A DNA stretch of 64,000 nucleotides from the NCBI GenBank assembly GCA_025765615.1, contig JAIVFJ010000287.1, forward strand, positions 1 through 64,000. The letters run 5' to 3'. A program made the position numbers and the translations under genes. Shown here in pieces: positions 20,063 through 31,529 of this stretch; within the stretch, counting starts at the first letter, position 1, and each line of letters opens with the position of its first letter. Under the pieces are notes generated by a model. The model was given only the letters and a program-made list of their open reading frames with translations. It had not been told where the DNA came from and did no database searches. Source of the DNA: Zopfochytrium polystomum. Lineage: Eukaryota > Chytridiomycota > Chytridiomycetes > Chytridiales > Chytridiaceae.

Positions 20063-20951
20063 TCTCTCTCTCAGCATGGGTGGCCCTACGCTCCGCACGC
20101 TGGCCCACCTGATGGCGTTTGGCTCGCAAGCCGAGGTTGACGCGTGCAACGCCGCGGGCGTACCGTGCTCGCCGCTGTTCTACACCAACAAGACCACCAG
20201 CTACATCAAGGGCGCCGTCTCGCTGTCTGGTGTGCACCAGGGCAGCACGCTCGCCGACATCATCGCCAGCAACGACGGTCTCCGGGACTTCGTGCTGGAC
20301 CTGGTCAAGCTGCTCGTCGGCGTCGCCGGCGAGGCGGACACGAGCGCGCTCGACGTTGGCCTGTGGGACTTCCAGCTGGACCACTGGGGCCTCGCGCCGC
20401 GCGCCGGCGAAAAGCTCGTGCCCTACATCACCCGCGTGCTCACCGATACAAAGTTCACCCGCTCAAAATCCAACGCCCTCATCGACCTGTCCGTCCAGGG
20501 CCTCCTGTACGACCCCGTCACCAACTGGGTCAAGCAGTCTCCCGACACGGTGTACTTTTCGTCGGCCGCCCTCACCACCGTCAACGTGCTGGGTGTGTCT
20601 GTCGCAAAGCCGTCGACCGGCATCTTCTTGATCCCGTTTGCGAACCTGCTCGGCGCGTACACCAACAGGACTCTGGGCATCACCGGCGGCGACTGGCGAC
20701 CCAACGACGGCCTGGTCCCGATCATCAGCTCCCGCAGCGACGTGTCTGGTTACACCGACTACCCCATCGACATGAAGCAGTCAACCTCGTCGCTCGCCCG
20801 CACGACGCTGAAGAAGCCTTCTCCCGGCAAGTTCAAATACTTGGGACCCATTGACGACGACCACATCTCCATGGTCGGAATCACGGACCTCGTTGGCGGG
20901 CAAAGGAACCAGTACTTTACCAACATTGCCGGGATCCTGTCGTCGCTGTAA
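19210..20951 (+). CDS. Secreted triacylglycerol lipase of the bacterial family I.5 type, three exons
   Basis: Exons 19210-19505, 19676-19843 and 20075-20951 join to 446 residues. A signal peptide is evident: hydrophobic core FLLSCLLALSASAAP, likely cut after ASA. The oxyanion segment is IIFLHGLMGWG. GPVSSNWERACEAYAQ and VDYGIARAKQFGHDRFG follow; these phrases are characteristic of staphylococcal/Geobacillus L1-type lipases. The nucleophile motif GHSMGG is split by intron 2. The acid lies in WRPNDGLV and the histidine in DDDHISMVG. The enzyme should be extracellular and hydrolyse triglycerides. Intron 2 contains CA and CT microsatellites up to the acceptor. Such lipases are best known from Firmicutes, so an old transfer is possible, but introns and composition are now host-like. 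Confidence 0.9.
19960..20072. repeat. CA and CT microsatellites inside lipase intron 2
   Basis: About 14 CA units are followed by about 35 CT units, interrupted once, ending at the splice acceptor TCTCAG at 20074. The CT block is an expanded polypyrimidine tract. Confidence 0.9.
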
Positions 20952-22332
20952 GCCGTGAACGGCCACGTCGGAACTCCTCCTTCACGTGTCTGTCCTCCCT
21001 TCTCCCTTCGGGTTTTTTCTCCTCCTCCCCTTGTTGCAACCTCTAACGCCCTCTCAACTTTGTACTTTACCGAATCTTTATTGCTTCTTCTCTTGTCTCT
21101 CCCCTAACCCCGTACCTCATGAATGGCCCCAATCTGTTGATTCGAAATAGTTTCTTTTTTTCTGTCTTGATCGCTCACCCAAATCCGAAAACCAAAAAAC
21201 CACACCCTCCCCACAAACCCTCACCCCGTGCTGCCAATCTACCGTCAGCTCGTTCTCTTTGCTTTTCTATGTCGGTAATTTTTTTTTTCCTTCCGATTCC
21301 TCCCAATTCGAGCGGGGAGATTTCCCCCCCCCCCCCCCTAGTTTCACCTGAAACCATGTTTCCCCCTTCTCTCCCTCTCTCTCAATTCTGAAGTCCTTGA
21401 CCGAAAGAACGGCCAAAACGGAGAAAAGCCCTTTTTTTGGTTTCCCAAATGTCTTTTTTTTTTTTACATCTAAACGAAAAAAATGAAAAGGAACGAAATG
21501 GAAACAATGTTTCGCGAACTTTCCTGATCACTGATGGTGGGTTCGGCCGAGTCCATAAAAACTTACCGTATCGACTGCAGTGGCCGCATGTGGTGCGGAT
21601 GGCGTTTGGTGGAAGCCATTGTCTGAAAGGTATTAATAGCTCCTCACAGTAATGACATGTATAGGATGGGCGGGGGCGGCACCACGTTTTCATTGCGCAA
21701 TTCCCCACGCTGCAAGCGTTTGCAGACGCAGCTCTCTTGTTTCTTCTGCCTCTGACTCTCAATCTGTCTTCGATTGTTGATGGTCTCTGCGGATCCCAAA
21801 CAGAATGAAGAAAAGCTGCAAGATGGAGGGAAACACAAAAACTATGTAAATGTAAAAAGCTAAAACAATGCGAGGCGGTCTGTCTCTTTTTTTTTTTTTT
21901 TTCATTTTGCACTTTCTTGTTTTGGCGCCAGGACACGCATTTTCCCCTTTTCTAACTTTCTTTGTTTTCTTGTTTTTGATCTCTGTCTGGACTGGGGGGT
22001 TAATTCTTCTTCTGTCGAAGAAGAAGTTGGGGTGGATCGGTCGGGGCTGTCTCGCTCCGCTTTTTGCTTCAACGTTGCCTTCTTTTGCTCAGTTTCTGTC
22101 TTCCGCAGCATGCTTTGGATTTCGGCTCTGTCTCCTCGCCTGCCAGTTCTGCCGCTCTTTTCAGTCTCTCTGTCTTTGTCTCTCCATGTCTCTGTCTCTC
22201 TCTCTCTCTCTGTCTCTCCCTCTCTCTCTCCCTCTCTCTCACACACACCCACACACTCACTCACTCTCGCTTCTCAGAAAACAAAGAAATCATCCATCCA
22301 TTCCAATCTCTTGACTGTCCATCCCCCCCACC
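20952..22332. other. Intergenic between lipase and RasGEF
   Basis: 20952-21400 is probably the lipase 3' UTR and spacer, with C- and T-runs. 21565-21850 holds a possible minus-strand exon (listed separately). 22140-22260 is a CT/CA-rich stretch just upstream of the RasGEF start. No other gene is visible. Confidence 0.45.
21592..21830 (-). other. Possible exon with Cys pairs (unassigned)
   Basis: The minus strand is open through a Cys-rich segment containing YTCHYCEELLIPFRQWL followed by TTCGHCSRY. These CxxC pairs are spaced about 23 residues apart, like a zinc ribbon. A consensus donor, GGTAAGT, follows directly at about 21568. I cannot find a start or the next exon. It may be an isolated remnant; no function is proposed. 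Confidence 0.25.
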
Positions 22333-25300
22333 ATGGACCAGCAGCAGCCGGCGGCGCCCCCCATCCAAACCAAGGACGATGAGAGCGCCATCGGCACCGG
22401 CGGCGTCGCGGGCGTCGCGGGCGTCAACGGCGTCAACGGCGGCGGCCAACCAGACGCCGCTTCCCAAGGCGCCCTCACGAAAGACCCCTTCTCGTCGTCG
22501 CCGTCCTCCCCGTCCTCCTCCCCCTCCTCCTTCGACGGAGACCCCACCACCACAACTGCTGCCGCCACCGCTGACAACTGCGACGATGACGGCGCTGACC
22601 ACGACACCACCCCAGGCTCCGTCCACGACTCCTTCCATCAAGCCCTTCGGCCACCAAGGGCCGTCTCCCGCGCCGCTTCCGGTCCGTGGAGCAGCTTGTT
22701 CCGCCCCGTCGCCTCCGCCACCGCAACCGCACCGCCTGCATCGACACCCGATGCCGCCCCCGGCCCCACCGCAACCAACGGCGCCAATCCTCCTTCCCAT
22801 CAGCAGCGGCAGCAGCAGCCACTCTCCTCCCCTGCGTCCATCCCTTCCCCTTCGTCCGCCCAGCCATCCTCCCTCCCGGTGCTGCACCCCGCCATTCTCC
22901 GCCGCCTCAATACGCTCATCACCGACATGTCTGCTCGTTGCCAGGACGCAATCATCCTGCTGAACGAAACGCTCCAGGCGCCCTCCGCGCCGGACGACCC
23001 GCTGGTCGACGCCGAATCGATCCAGGACGCCCTCGCCCTGTGCCTGCAGACCGTCAGCAACTCGATCATCATTGCGTTCGCGGCGGCCGAGGCGCTGATG
23101 GGTCGCGAAAGCTCCGGGTCCGTTCACAGAATGGAGGTCGCTTCAAGGCTGGAGAGGGCAAGGACTGCTTGCGCCACTCTGAAGCCGCAGGCAGATCAAC
23201 TCGCGAGGATGGCCACCGGCCCGTCACCCGTCATTCGGGCTGTGGAGGCGCAACGGGAGGAGGTTCTTCACAATGTCAGCGTGGTCGACGCCGAATTGGG
23301 ACTGCTGTGGGCTCGACTCCTCGGAAGGATGGAGGAGATTCAGGTACTGGATTCTTGTTTTTCTTTTTTTTTTCTTCTTTTTTTTCTTCTTTTGCTTTTT
23401 TCCTCCCACACGGCATCGGCTTGCGGATATCTAGCACGATGGGTACATTAATACATCCTTCACTGATATGCTCGCTTTGTGCGTAGGCATCAGTGGGCCA
23501 GTCACCGCGATCTCCGAAAGCCGCCGACGTTCTTCGCACACCCAAACTCTTGCAAGAGCTGATCGCCAAAGCTACCGCAGCCGTTGCAAAGTCCGACAGC
23601 ACCGTCGACTACATCACAATCAGCTCGGACGCCCTTCTCCTCGGCGAACGGTTCTTCAATGCGCTGCGCAAGCTGCGAGAGAACGCGTACTCTGCGTCGA
23701 CGCAGCTGAGCATGGAGGCGGCGGAAAGACGATGTGGCGGAGCTTGGCGTGGAGTCTGCCCGTGTCGCCACTGGAAACGTGATCGAAACGGTGAGAAGCA
23801 CGCCACATGTTCAGTCATACGTTTGTTTTTTCTTTATTATTATTATTATTATTTTTATTTTTTTTTACTTCCCGAATTGGATGAGATTTCCGCCGTGTCT
23901 TTTTTCCGTGTTTCGTGCAGTGCCGAGCTGCTGACGCGATCCCTCTTCTTGCAACAAACTGTCGGCCCCCCTCTCTTTCCTTCCCTTCACCCTCCCCATC
24001 AAAGACAGAGTCGGCTTTTAGCAGGGAGCTGTTCCAAAAGCGGCACCCAGCCCTGGTTCAGTCGTGGCTTTCAAGCCTGCGCGCAGTCAAGGCCGTGGTG
24101 GACGAAAAATCCTCTTCGATCGGTGCCGCAAACAGGTCACTCCCGCACGCTGTTGCTGCTCCCGCTAGTGCTTTTGCTGCTTCTGCTGCTGGTGGTGCCG
24201 CTGCTCGAGCCGACGCGTACCAAATGCCGGTGGCTGAGAACGAGGCTGAAGCGAAGGATCGCGCTCGCACGGACACGCCCCCCGCTCCCGTCACCCCGGT
24301 GGAAGCACCTGCCCCCATTTCGACTGGCCCGCCGCAAGTAGACTCGTCAGCGAACTCCAACAGGACCCAAGTTATCACCGCTGCATGGACAGCCGCAATG
24401 GAGCGGCTGTCGTTAATTTCAGATTCCAGCACTGGAGAGCCCCCCTCCCCGACAGGCACCACTTCAACCTGGGCGTTCCCAGCGAATGAACCCCCTCTTC
24501 CTACCTCTCCAGACGACGCGGCTTCGGTTCCAGAACTTGTTTCGCACCGCAAGAGCATTTCCCAGGACACGGTGCAGGTCGTCAAATCCTTAGATGCTCT
24601 CGTTCGGGTCCTGGCTGAATCAGCACTGAAGCGTTCTGCGGACGGCGGTGCCCCTATTGCCGTTAGCACTCGTGGACAGCGCTCAGTTGCGGATACAAGT
24701 GCAGAGGTGGAGCTGTTGTGTGGTGATGTTCGCGACCTCCTTCTTGGTATCCAAGCCACAAGCGACGCGGTCGCCGTGAGCCTGACGCCATTGCCCGGCC
24801 TTGGTTATTCTGCCCGTAATGGGGCTCACTACCCGGAGGGATCGACCAGTGGAGCCACCGAAACACTTTTAAAGGAGCTTCGGTCGAGGACGCATCACGT
24901 CCAAGCGGAGCTGGACAAACTTGGCGAGAGTTTGAAGGTCCTTGAGTCGAACGCCGAGTCTTTGTTCGGATCATCCGCAAAAGGCGAAGAGACCTCTGAC
25001 CATTCGCCCTCAAACTCGGCCGCGGTCAAGATTGGACAGACTGCAGTCATGGCGTGCGTGGACGTGGCGGAGCGGGCAGCCAGCCTGAACGGAGTCACGA
25101 CTAGCCTCATACGGCTGGCAGGCGTGTTGTTTGGTGCGTCTGGCGTTGCATTCGTAAAAAGCAGCGTCAACAATCGGAAAAAGTCTGTCAATGGAATCTC
25201 TGCAGAATACAGCAAAGGAGAAACGCTGTCTGCCACGCACCTTCGATCGACCTCGTCGTCGTCTTCCTCCTCCGTTTTCAGTGAACTGGTAATACCCACA

Positions 25301-27685
25301 TGCGTCAACCCCGTGCTTCCATTTACGCGTTCCTTTTTAGAACGCGGACACTCCCGACATATCAAAGTACATTACCGATCCCCTTCCGCATTGTATCGAG
25401 GCGACTCAAGATCTTCTGTACGTGAAGCGTCTACATCGTGAAGAGCTTTCAAGCGACGGCCTGATTGTAAAGTACGCGAGCTTGCGGGAGCTTATTGGAC
25501 GAGCGACGCACCACGAAGTGCACGGTCGGTGGAGTCGGATTTCGTTCCTGATGAGAGAGAGACGCTAACATCATGCTCTTGTCAGACCCAACCCTCGTAA
25601 CTTGCTTGCTGCAAACACTTCCGACGTTTGCATCGCCGCTAAAGGTCCTCCGCTACCTGACAACAAGGATTGCAAGCACTTTGACGTATCCCCCGAGCCT
25701 TCCCCAAGATCTTCAAGTAGTCTACTTCCACCGCATTCACCTGCCTGTTCGTGTAAGCTGCCTCGAACTGCTCAACGCCTGGGTCGAACTCTACCCCGCC
25801 GACTTCCATGAACCCGGTTGCCCAGAAGAAATCTACAAAATCATGAAGATGCCGCTCGTCCCTGCTCAGTCCCCTGTGGGAGAAGATGTGGCGTTGGAGG
25901 CGTATGCGACGCACCTGATCTCGTTGATACGTGCGGTTGACTCGGCAATGTTCCGAGCGTTGGTAAGTGTGGTTTAGCATCCGTGTGCCACCTTTCTCAA
26001 ACTCCGGCTTTTCCTTCCCACCACATCCAGAAACGGAAGGAAACCACGGTTGAGGAAATCTTGTCGCAGTTTTCGTCCGCACCTCAAAGTCGTGTACCTC
26101 GCGGTCCGCCCACGGCACCAACCGTTCCCACAAGGCTCATTCAAATCGATCCTTTCGTCATTGCCCAGCATCTCACCTCTGTTGATCGCGCTTTGTACGT
26201 GCGCATTTCGTATCGAGACATCATCAACGGTCCCTTTGCTCTGGGATACACAGACCCGCGCTATCCGGATCCCATTGCAAGGCAGAAGAGCATTGCACCT
26301 TTCTTGGTTGGTTTGATTGATCGCGCCGATGCTGTGGCGAGAATGGTCCGGAACTCAGTCTATGATGCTGGAGTCGACGGTTGGATGCAGGCGAAGGCGG
26401 GTGCAGCTGCCCATCTGATTCAGGTTGCGAATGTAAGTAGTTTTGAATAAGTCTGCTTTACTTTTTGCTGACGTGATATTACTTCCTCTAGCACCTTCTA
26501 TTTCTCCGAAACATTCAGTCGGCTCATACCATCACGGATACCCTCTCATCCTTATACACGCCTCAGCTTTTCCGGATGTGGCAACTTGTTCCACCTCAAC
26601 TGCTAGCGGAGTTGGATGCAATACGGTCATTGTTTAGCCCCGCAGCCGGTTATCAACGGCTTCGTGCGTTCATGGACACTATTGAATCGCGAACGGCTCC
26701 ACTGACGGTACCTTTGATGAAACTCCAAGTGGCAGACGCCTGGTCAGTCATGTCAAACTCATCCGCGTACATTCGACTGTCGGAAGATGGTAGACCCGCC
26801 CAAACTTCAAATTCGGGACCGTTTCCCCTCGGTGGTCCCGGCGCCAGCCCCTCTGGCAGCCTTGCCAGCCACAATCGCGAAGGGCAGCAGCAGCAGCAAA
26901 TCTCTGCGGTCAACCCTGAACTCGTTTCTGGGGCCATGTTCCTCCCAGCGTCGCCGTCCTCGACCTCTTCCTCTCCATCTCCGTCAATGTCTCAAAGCTC
27001 TCCCGCAAACGGCAATCAGCAGCGACCCGATATGCTGTTTCCGCCTCCCCCGATGCTGCCGCCGCAGGCAACGCCGTCTCCACCCCCAAAAATCCGATGG
27101 ACGCGCTGCAGAACTTTGGGTGCCATCGCCGAGGCCGCGCTCCGGTTCCAAACGCCAATCCCCACAACCACCACCACCCAAGGCCCGACCGCAAAGCGAG
27201 GCGGCGGCGGCGGCGGCAGCGACCCGTGGCCCCTCTTCCCGAGCGTGTTCCAAGCCATCGACTTTGCCGCGGCGGCTCCTGTCAGGGCGCCCGCACCGCT
27301 GCCCGGACCGGACCTTGCCCCGTCCGCCTCCGCCGCCGCCGCCGCCACCGCCGCCACCGGGCCCGCCGCCGCCCGTCAGCAACGACCCGTCCTCACCAAA
27401 CTGCCGTCTTCCGCCGCGCTCGTCGCCCCGGCCTCGCACTTTGCGGCGGCGGCGCCGTCCGCCACCGCCGCCGTCTTTGCCGGCGCCGACCTCGTCGCGA
27501 CCGCCCCTCCGGTTCCGATCCCGCCCCCGCCCGCCCTCGTCGGCCCGGTTCCTGGCGCGGGCGGGCCCCCGCCGTTGCCAAAGCCGATGGCCGCGGGAGC
27601 CGCCGCCGCGATGAAGGGAAGGGATTGGCGGGCGGCGGCGGTCGGCGCGTCGGGCGAAGCGACAACTAACCCTTGGAGGTTTTGA
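22333..27685 (+). CDS. Ras guanine-nucleotide exchange factor (RasGEF-N plus CDC25 domain), seven exons, one apparent +1 shift
   Basis: Exons are 22333-23343, 23487-23790, 23921-25288, 25341-25524, 25586-25962, 26031-26432 and 26492-27685. The first ~190 residues are low complexity; a helical region (HPAILRRLNTLITDMS) follows. The RasGEF-N module covers DPTLVTCLLQTLPTFASPLK and LELLNAWVELYPADF. The catalytic CDC25 module starts with IDPFVIAQHLTSVDRALY and continues through ANHLLFLRNIQSAHTITDTL and QLFRMWQLVPPQLLAELD. RasGEFs load Ras with GTP at membranes. In exon 2, near 23711-23730, the frame must move by one base to reach DVAELGVESARVATGNVIET and the in-phase splice at 23790; total exon length is 3n+1. 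The C-terminal ~300 residues are Pro/Ala-rich. Confidence 0.88.
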
Positions 27686-28309
27686 TGAGGGGGGGCTCTT
27701 GTGTATATTGCGCTGGGGGGAAGGAGGGTGTGTTTGTATGACGTGGAAGAGGATTGGGTTTTCACCTCCCCCCCCTCTCCTGGATGTGGAGCCAGGAGGT
27801 GTTTTGCAAGCTCCGCATAACCCCCCCTAAACCACCGTTTTGCGGCCTTTTCCCCTCTCCCACGCGCTGTTGCGCACCTTGTTAGAGAAGCAGGGTGTTC
27901 AGGGCCGTGGTTTGCTCATGCTTTTTCGTGGTGAGGCCGTGGCCACTCTTTGTTTGATTTTATCCACCCTTGAACTCGATGAAGCTGGTTTTTCTTTCAT
28001 GGCGAATCTATCAATGCCTGTCACGCCTTGCTTGTTTTACTTATTATTCGTGTCCTGGTGATGCCTCTCCCCCCAAAAACTTTTGCGTCTCTTTCGGGAG
28101 AACCCCTCCTCCTCTTCCTCCTCCTATTCCTCCTCCTCTTCCTCTTTCTCTCTTGGCCCCTCCTACCCACTTCCTTCCGATCTATGTTTCTTACCCACCA
28201 CGGGAGAAGTGGCCCTGTTTTTGAACACTTTATCTCTGTTTTTTTGTTTTTTTTTTTTGCTTCGTTTCTATTCTCTTTTGAAAAGGATGTGGCCGAACCC
28301 AATGAGTGA
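27686..28309. other. Intergenic between RasGEF and the Num1-like gene
   Basis: Contains C-rich and CTT-rich stretches (28095-28160) and a T-run (28240-28258). There is no convincing frame. It should hold the RasGEF 3' UTR and the promoter of the next plus-strand gene. Confidence 0.5.
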
Positions 28310-31300
28310 ATGAATGTGAATGAGTTTGAACTGGTAGAGGATTTTTCGTTCTCCGACAAATCTTGTTTTGGGGGGGGCGGGGGAACGATGAGCCTGCCCA
28401 GCAGCAGCAGCAGCGCCAGCGCGTTCTCACAAGGCGTGCTGCACGCACTACCCAGCAGAACGGCCACCACCGCCAACGGCAAACCAGCGGTGCCCTTGTT
28501 CGCTCGCTTCGAAGCCGTTCGCGCGAACGAGGACTCTGAGCAGATGCGCAGCAGTCCGCCGCGCGGCGGCGGGGGCGTTGGCTTCATCATCCCCCCCATG
28601 CCGCCGGCCGTCCTGGCAGTCGCGGCCGACGACGACATCCTCGCCGCAGACGAAGCCATCTTCTCCGACTCCGAGGACGAAGACGACGAGCGCTCCTCCT
28701 CATCCTCGACGTCCTCCTCCGCCGAGGACTTTGTGTTGCTGCCGACGCCACTTAACGGTGCGTCGTTGCAGCCGCCGCCGCCGCCACCACCCGCACATCG
28801 CTTCCCCCGCCGACGCCACCCGGCATCCCCGCGAGCTGGAACCCGAGATGGGCATCAAGTTTGGCGCGCGACTCGGAACGTCGCTGCTCGCTATTGTCAA
28901 CCAGGTGCGGTTGGGCCGGCTGTTGTTTGAAAGTCAATTGCCCCTCGGTTTGTGCGAAATGACCGACTGTGAAAACAGATTGAAGACTTTATGCGGGCGA
29001 CGTCGCGTCCGAACGACGACAGCGGCGCCGCGGACGGCGGCGGTGGAGCCGCATCCCACTTTGCCGCGACGAAAGCCGCCATCGAAGACATTTTGCAGAA
29101 CCTCGCGCACAGCCTGTCGCACTCGGCCGCCACGACCGCCGACGCTGCGGCGCCCCCGCCCCCGCCGCCGCCGCCGCCACCGGCACCGACCCCGTCCTTG
29201 TCGCCGCTGTTTAGCCCGCACCGTGCGCTGCGCCATGCGCCGGGCCACGCGCAGCACGACCCGCAGCAGCAGCAGCAGCAGACGCCACTGTCGCCGACGG
29301 CGATGGCGGCGGCCCCCAATGCTGCTGCTGCTGCTGGCTCGACCCCGACGCGACCCACCCCGCCGTACGTCCTCCGCAAAAAGGTCGCGACCCCTGCCGC
29401 GCTCGCCGCAAAAATGCGCGCGTGCCAGGTCGCCGGCGCGAGCGACGCCGTCCAGCCGCCGTTCTCGCCGACGGGCGGCGGGGGCGGCGGCGCTAGGGCG
29501 CTGTCGCCTCTGGGGGATCGCGACGGAGCCGCCGCCGGGGGCTGGAGGAGGGACGGCTCGCCGCCCCCGCCGGTGACGTCGCCGGGGCTGGTGGCTGCGG
29601 GGATGGGGATGAGGCGCGGCAGCGCCGAGGACGAGTCGCATTTGCGGCGGTACGAGCAGAGACTGCGGTTGATGGAAAACATGCAGGCGGAGTGGATGGA
29701 TCGGAAGAGGGCGTTGGAGACGGAAGTTGTCACGCTGTCGAGGCAGAAGGAGAAGCATGCGTCGAACGAAGGTAAAATTTTGTGGGGCAGTGACAGTGCT
29801 ATTTTTTTTCTTACCTCCCACTTTTTATTTTTATTTTTACTGCGTTTGGCTCGCTTGAACATCCATTCACCGACCTTTCCTGCGTAGCTCGACTCAACCG
29901 CCAGCTCTGGAATATGGAGCTTCAAAACCAGCAGCTGCTAGAGCGGAACGCGCTGCTCGAGTTGGAATCGGACAGAATACGGTCCCAAATGCGCGCTCTG
30001 GACGGCAAGCATCTTGCCCTGCAGGAGGAGATTGAGAGACTTCGCAACTCGACGGTGACGAGCAAGGAGGACGCGGACGCGTGGGAACGCCGAGTCCGTG
30101 AGCTGGAGGTGGAGGTGTCTCGACGCGGCCTCCTCGCTGGACGGCTCTTGGCTGAGCGCGAGCTGCACACGCGCCAAATGAGCGAGCTGGAGGAGGAGAA
30201 TGGTCGCATGTTCAGGCGACCTGACGCAGAGTTGGGCGACTCTGCGAAAGAGGAGCAAGACGGTGCTTCCGCAGAGCGTGTCTTTGGAATGGACGTTGTT
30301 CCCTCAGACTCAGACTCGCACAGTTCGAGACCCGTGAACGCGCCAAAGTATCCCGACAGGAGAGGAAGCGTATTGAGCCCGCCGGCCAACGCAAGTCCCA
30401 GCGGCCCGGACTGGAACTTGGTTGATTCCATGGCAGACGCGCTGCAGCAGTCTCAAGGACAGATGGAAGCGCTCAAGGGTGAAAACGATGTTCTCCGAAA
30501 AAGCTTGGCCGAAGTCTTGGCGCTCCTGGACGCGACTCGGGATATGATGGACTCTATGAGAGGCGAAAGCAGTCTGTTTGTTCAACAACCGCCACCACCA
30601 GAGACGTTGGCGGACCTGCGAACGCGGACACCCAGTCCCATTATCGATCCGCCGAAAATCGCTTTCGTCCCGGCGGTGACAGAGCAACCGCAGCCGGCCG
30701 AAACCGCAAAGTCGACGCCGACAGGATCGTCGCCCGTCTCACACGCGGTTTCGGACGACGAGCGAGACGACGACGACAACACGCCGTTGAATCAGTTGGT
30801 TCGGGTGGGAAGTCTGCGCAGCAGCAGCCAGCAAGTGTCAGAAGCGACGCTCCGCGGAGTTGCAATGTCGGAGGCCATGATGAGCGAACTCAACCTGTTG
30901 ATATCGGATCCGATCGATCTGGACATGTCGATAAGCCGCACGTCGGCGCCAGTCCTCTGCGGCTCCCCAGTGCTGCCGCTCCCGCAAGTCCCACCGAAAT
31001 CTCGCTCAGTGCAGCAGTCTATGAACACACTGTCATCCTCCATTCCAAGAAAGATCGTGCTGAGCAGACCGGCATTCTATCGCCCGCTGCAAAACATCAA
31101 GAGCTATTCGTCGCAGTCTGTGCCGGCCGTGGCGGCGAGGCTGTACGCTCTCGGCAGCGGGAGATCGTCGACGATGGCGGACTCGCCGAGGACGAGCTTC
31201 GATGCGGGTTCGTCGAAGGGCAGTGACGGCGACCACGTGTACCAGAACGCGGCTGCGGTCGACGCTCTCACCGAGACGATGGTCGGGGCTTGGGTAGGCG

Positions 31301-31496
31301 ACGAATAGGCGACGAATGTTTTTGGTGTGGTGGTGGCGGAGACCCTTCAACTCATCATGGTTATCTCTGCGTTATTTCCAGTTTCAAAAGTACAATCGGC
31401 ACAGGAGGTTCCCGAAGCTGAGGTTTGCGCTCGTCTCTCAATTGTGAAACTTTCGATTGCAATACTGACAGACTTGAATACCGTCGTTTTTTGTCT

Positions 31497-31529
<33 letters not shown>

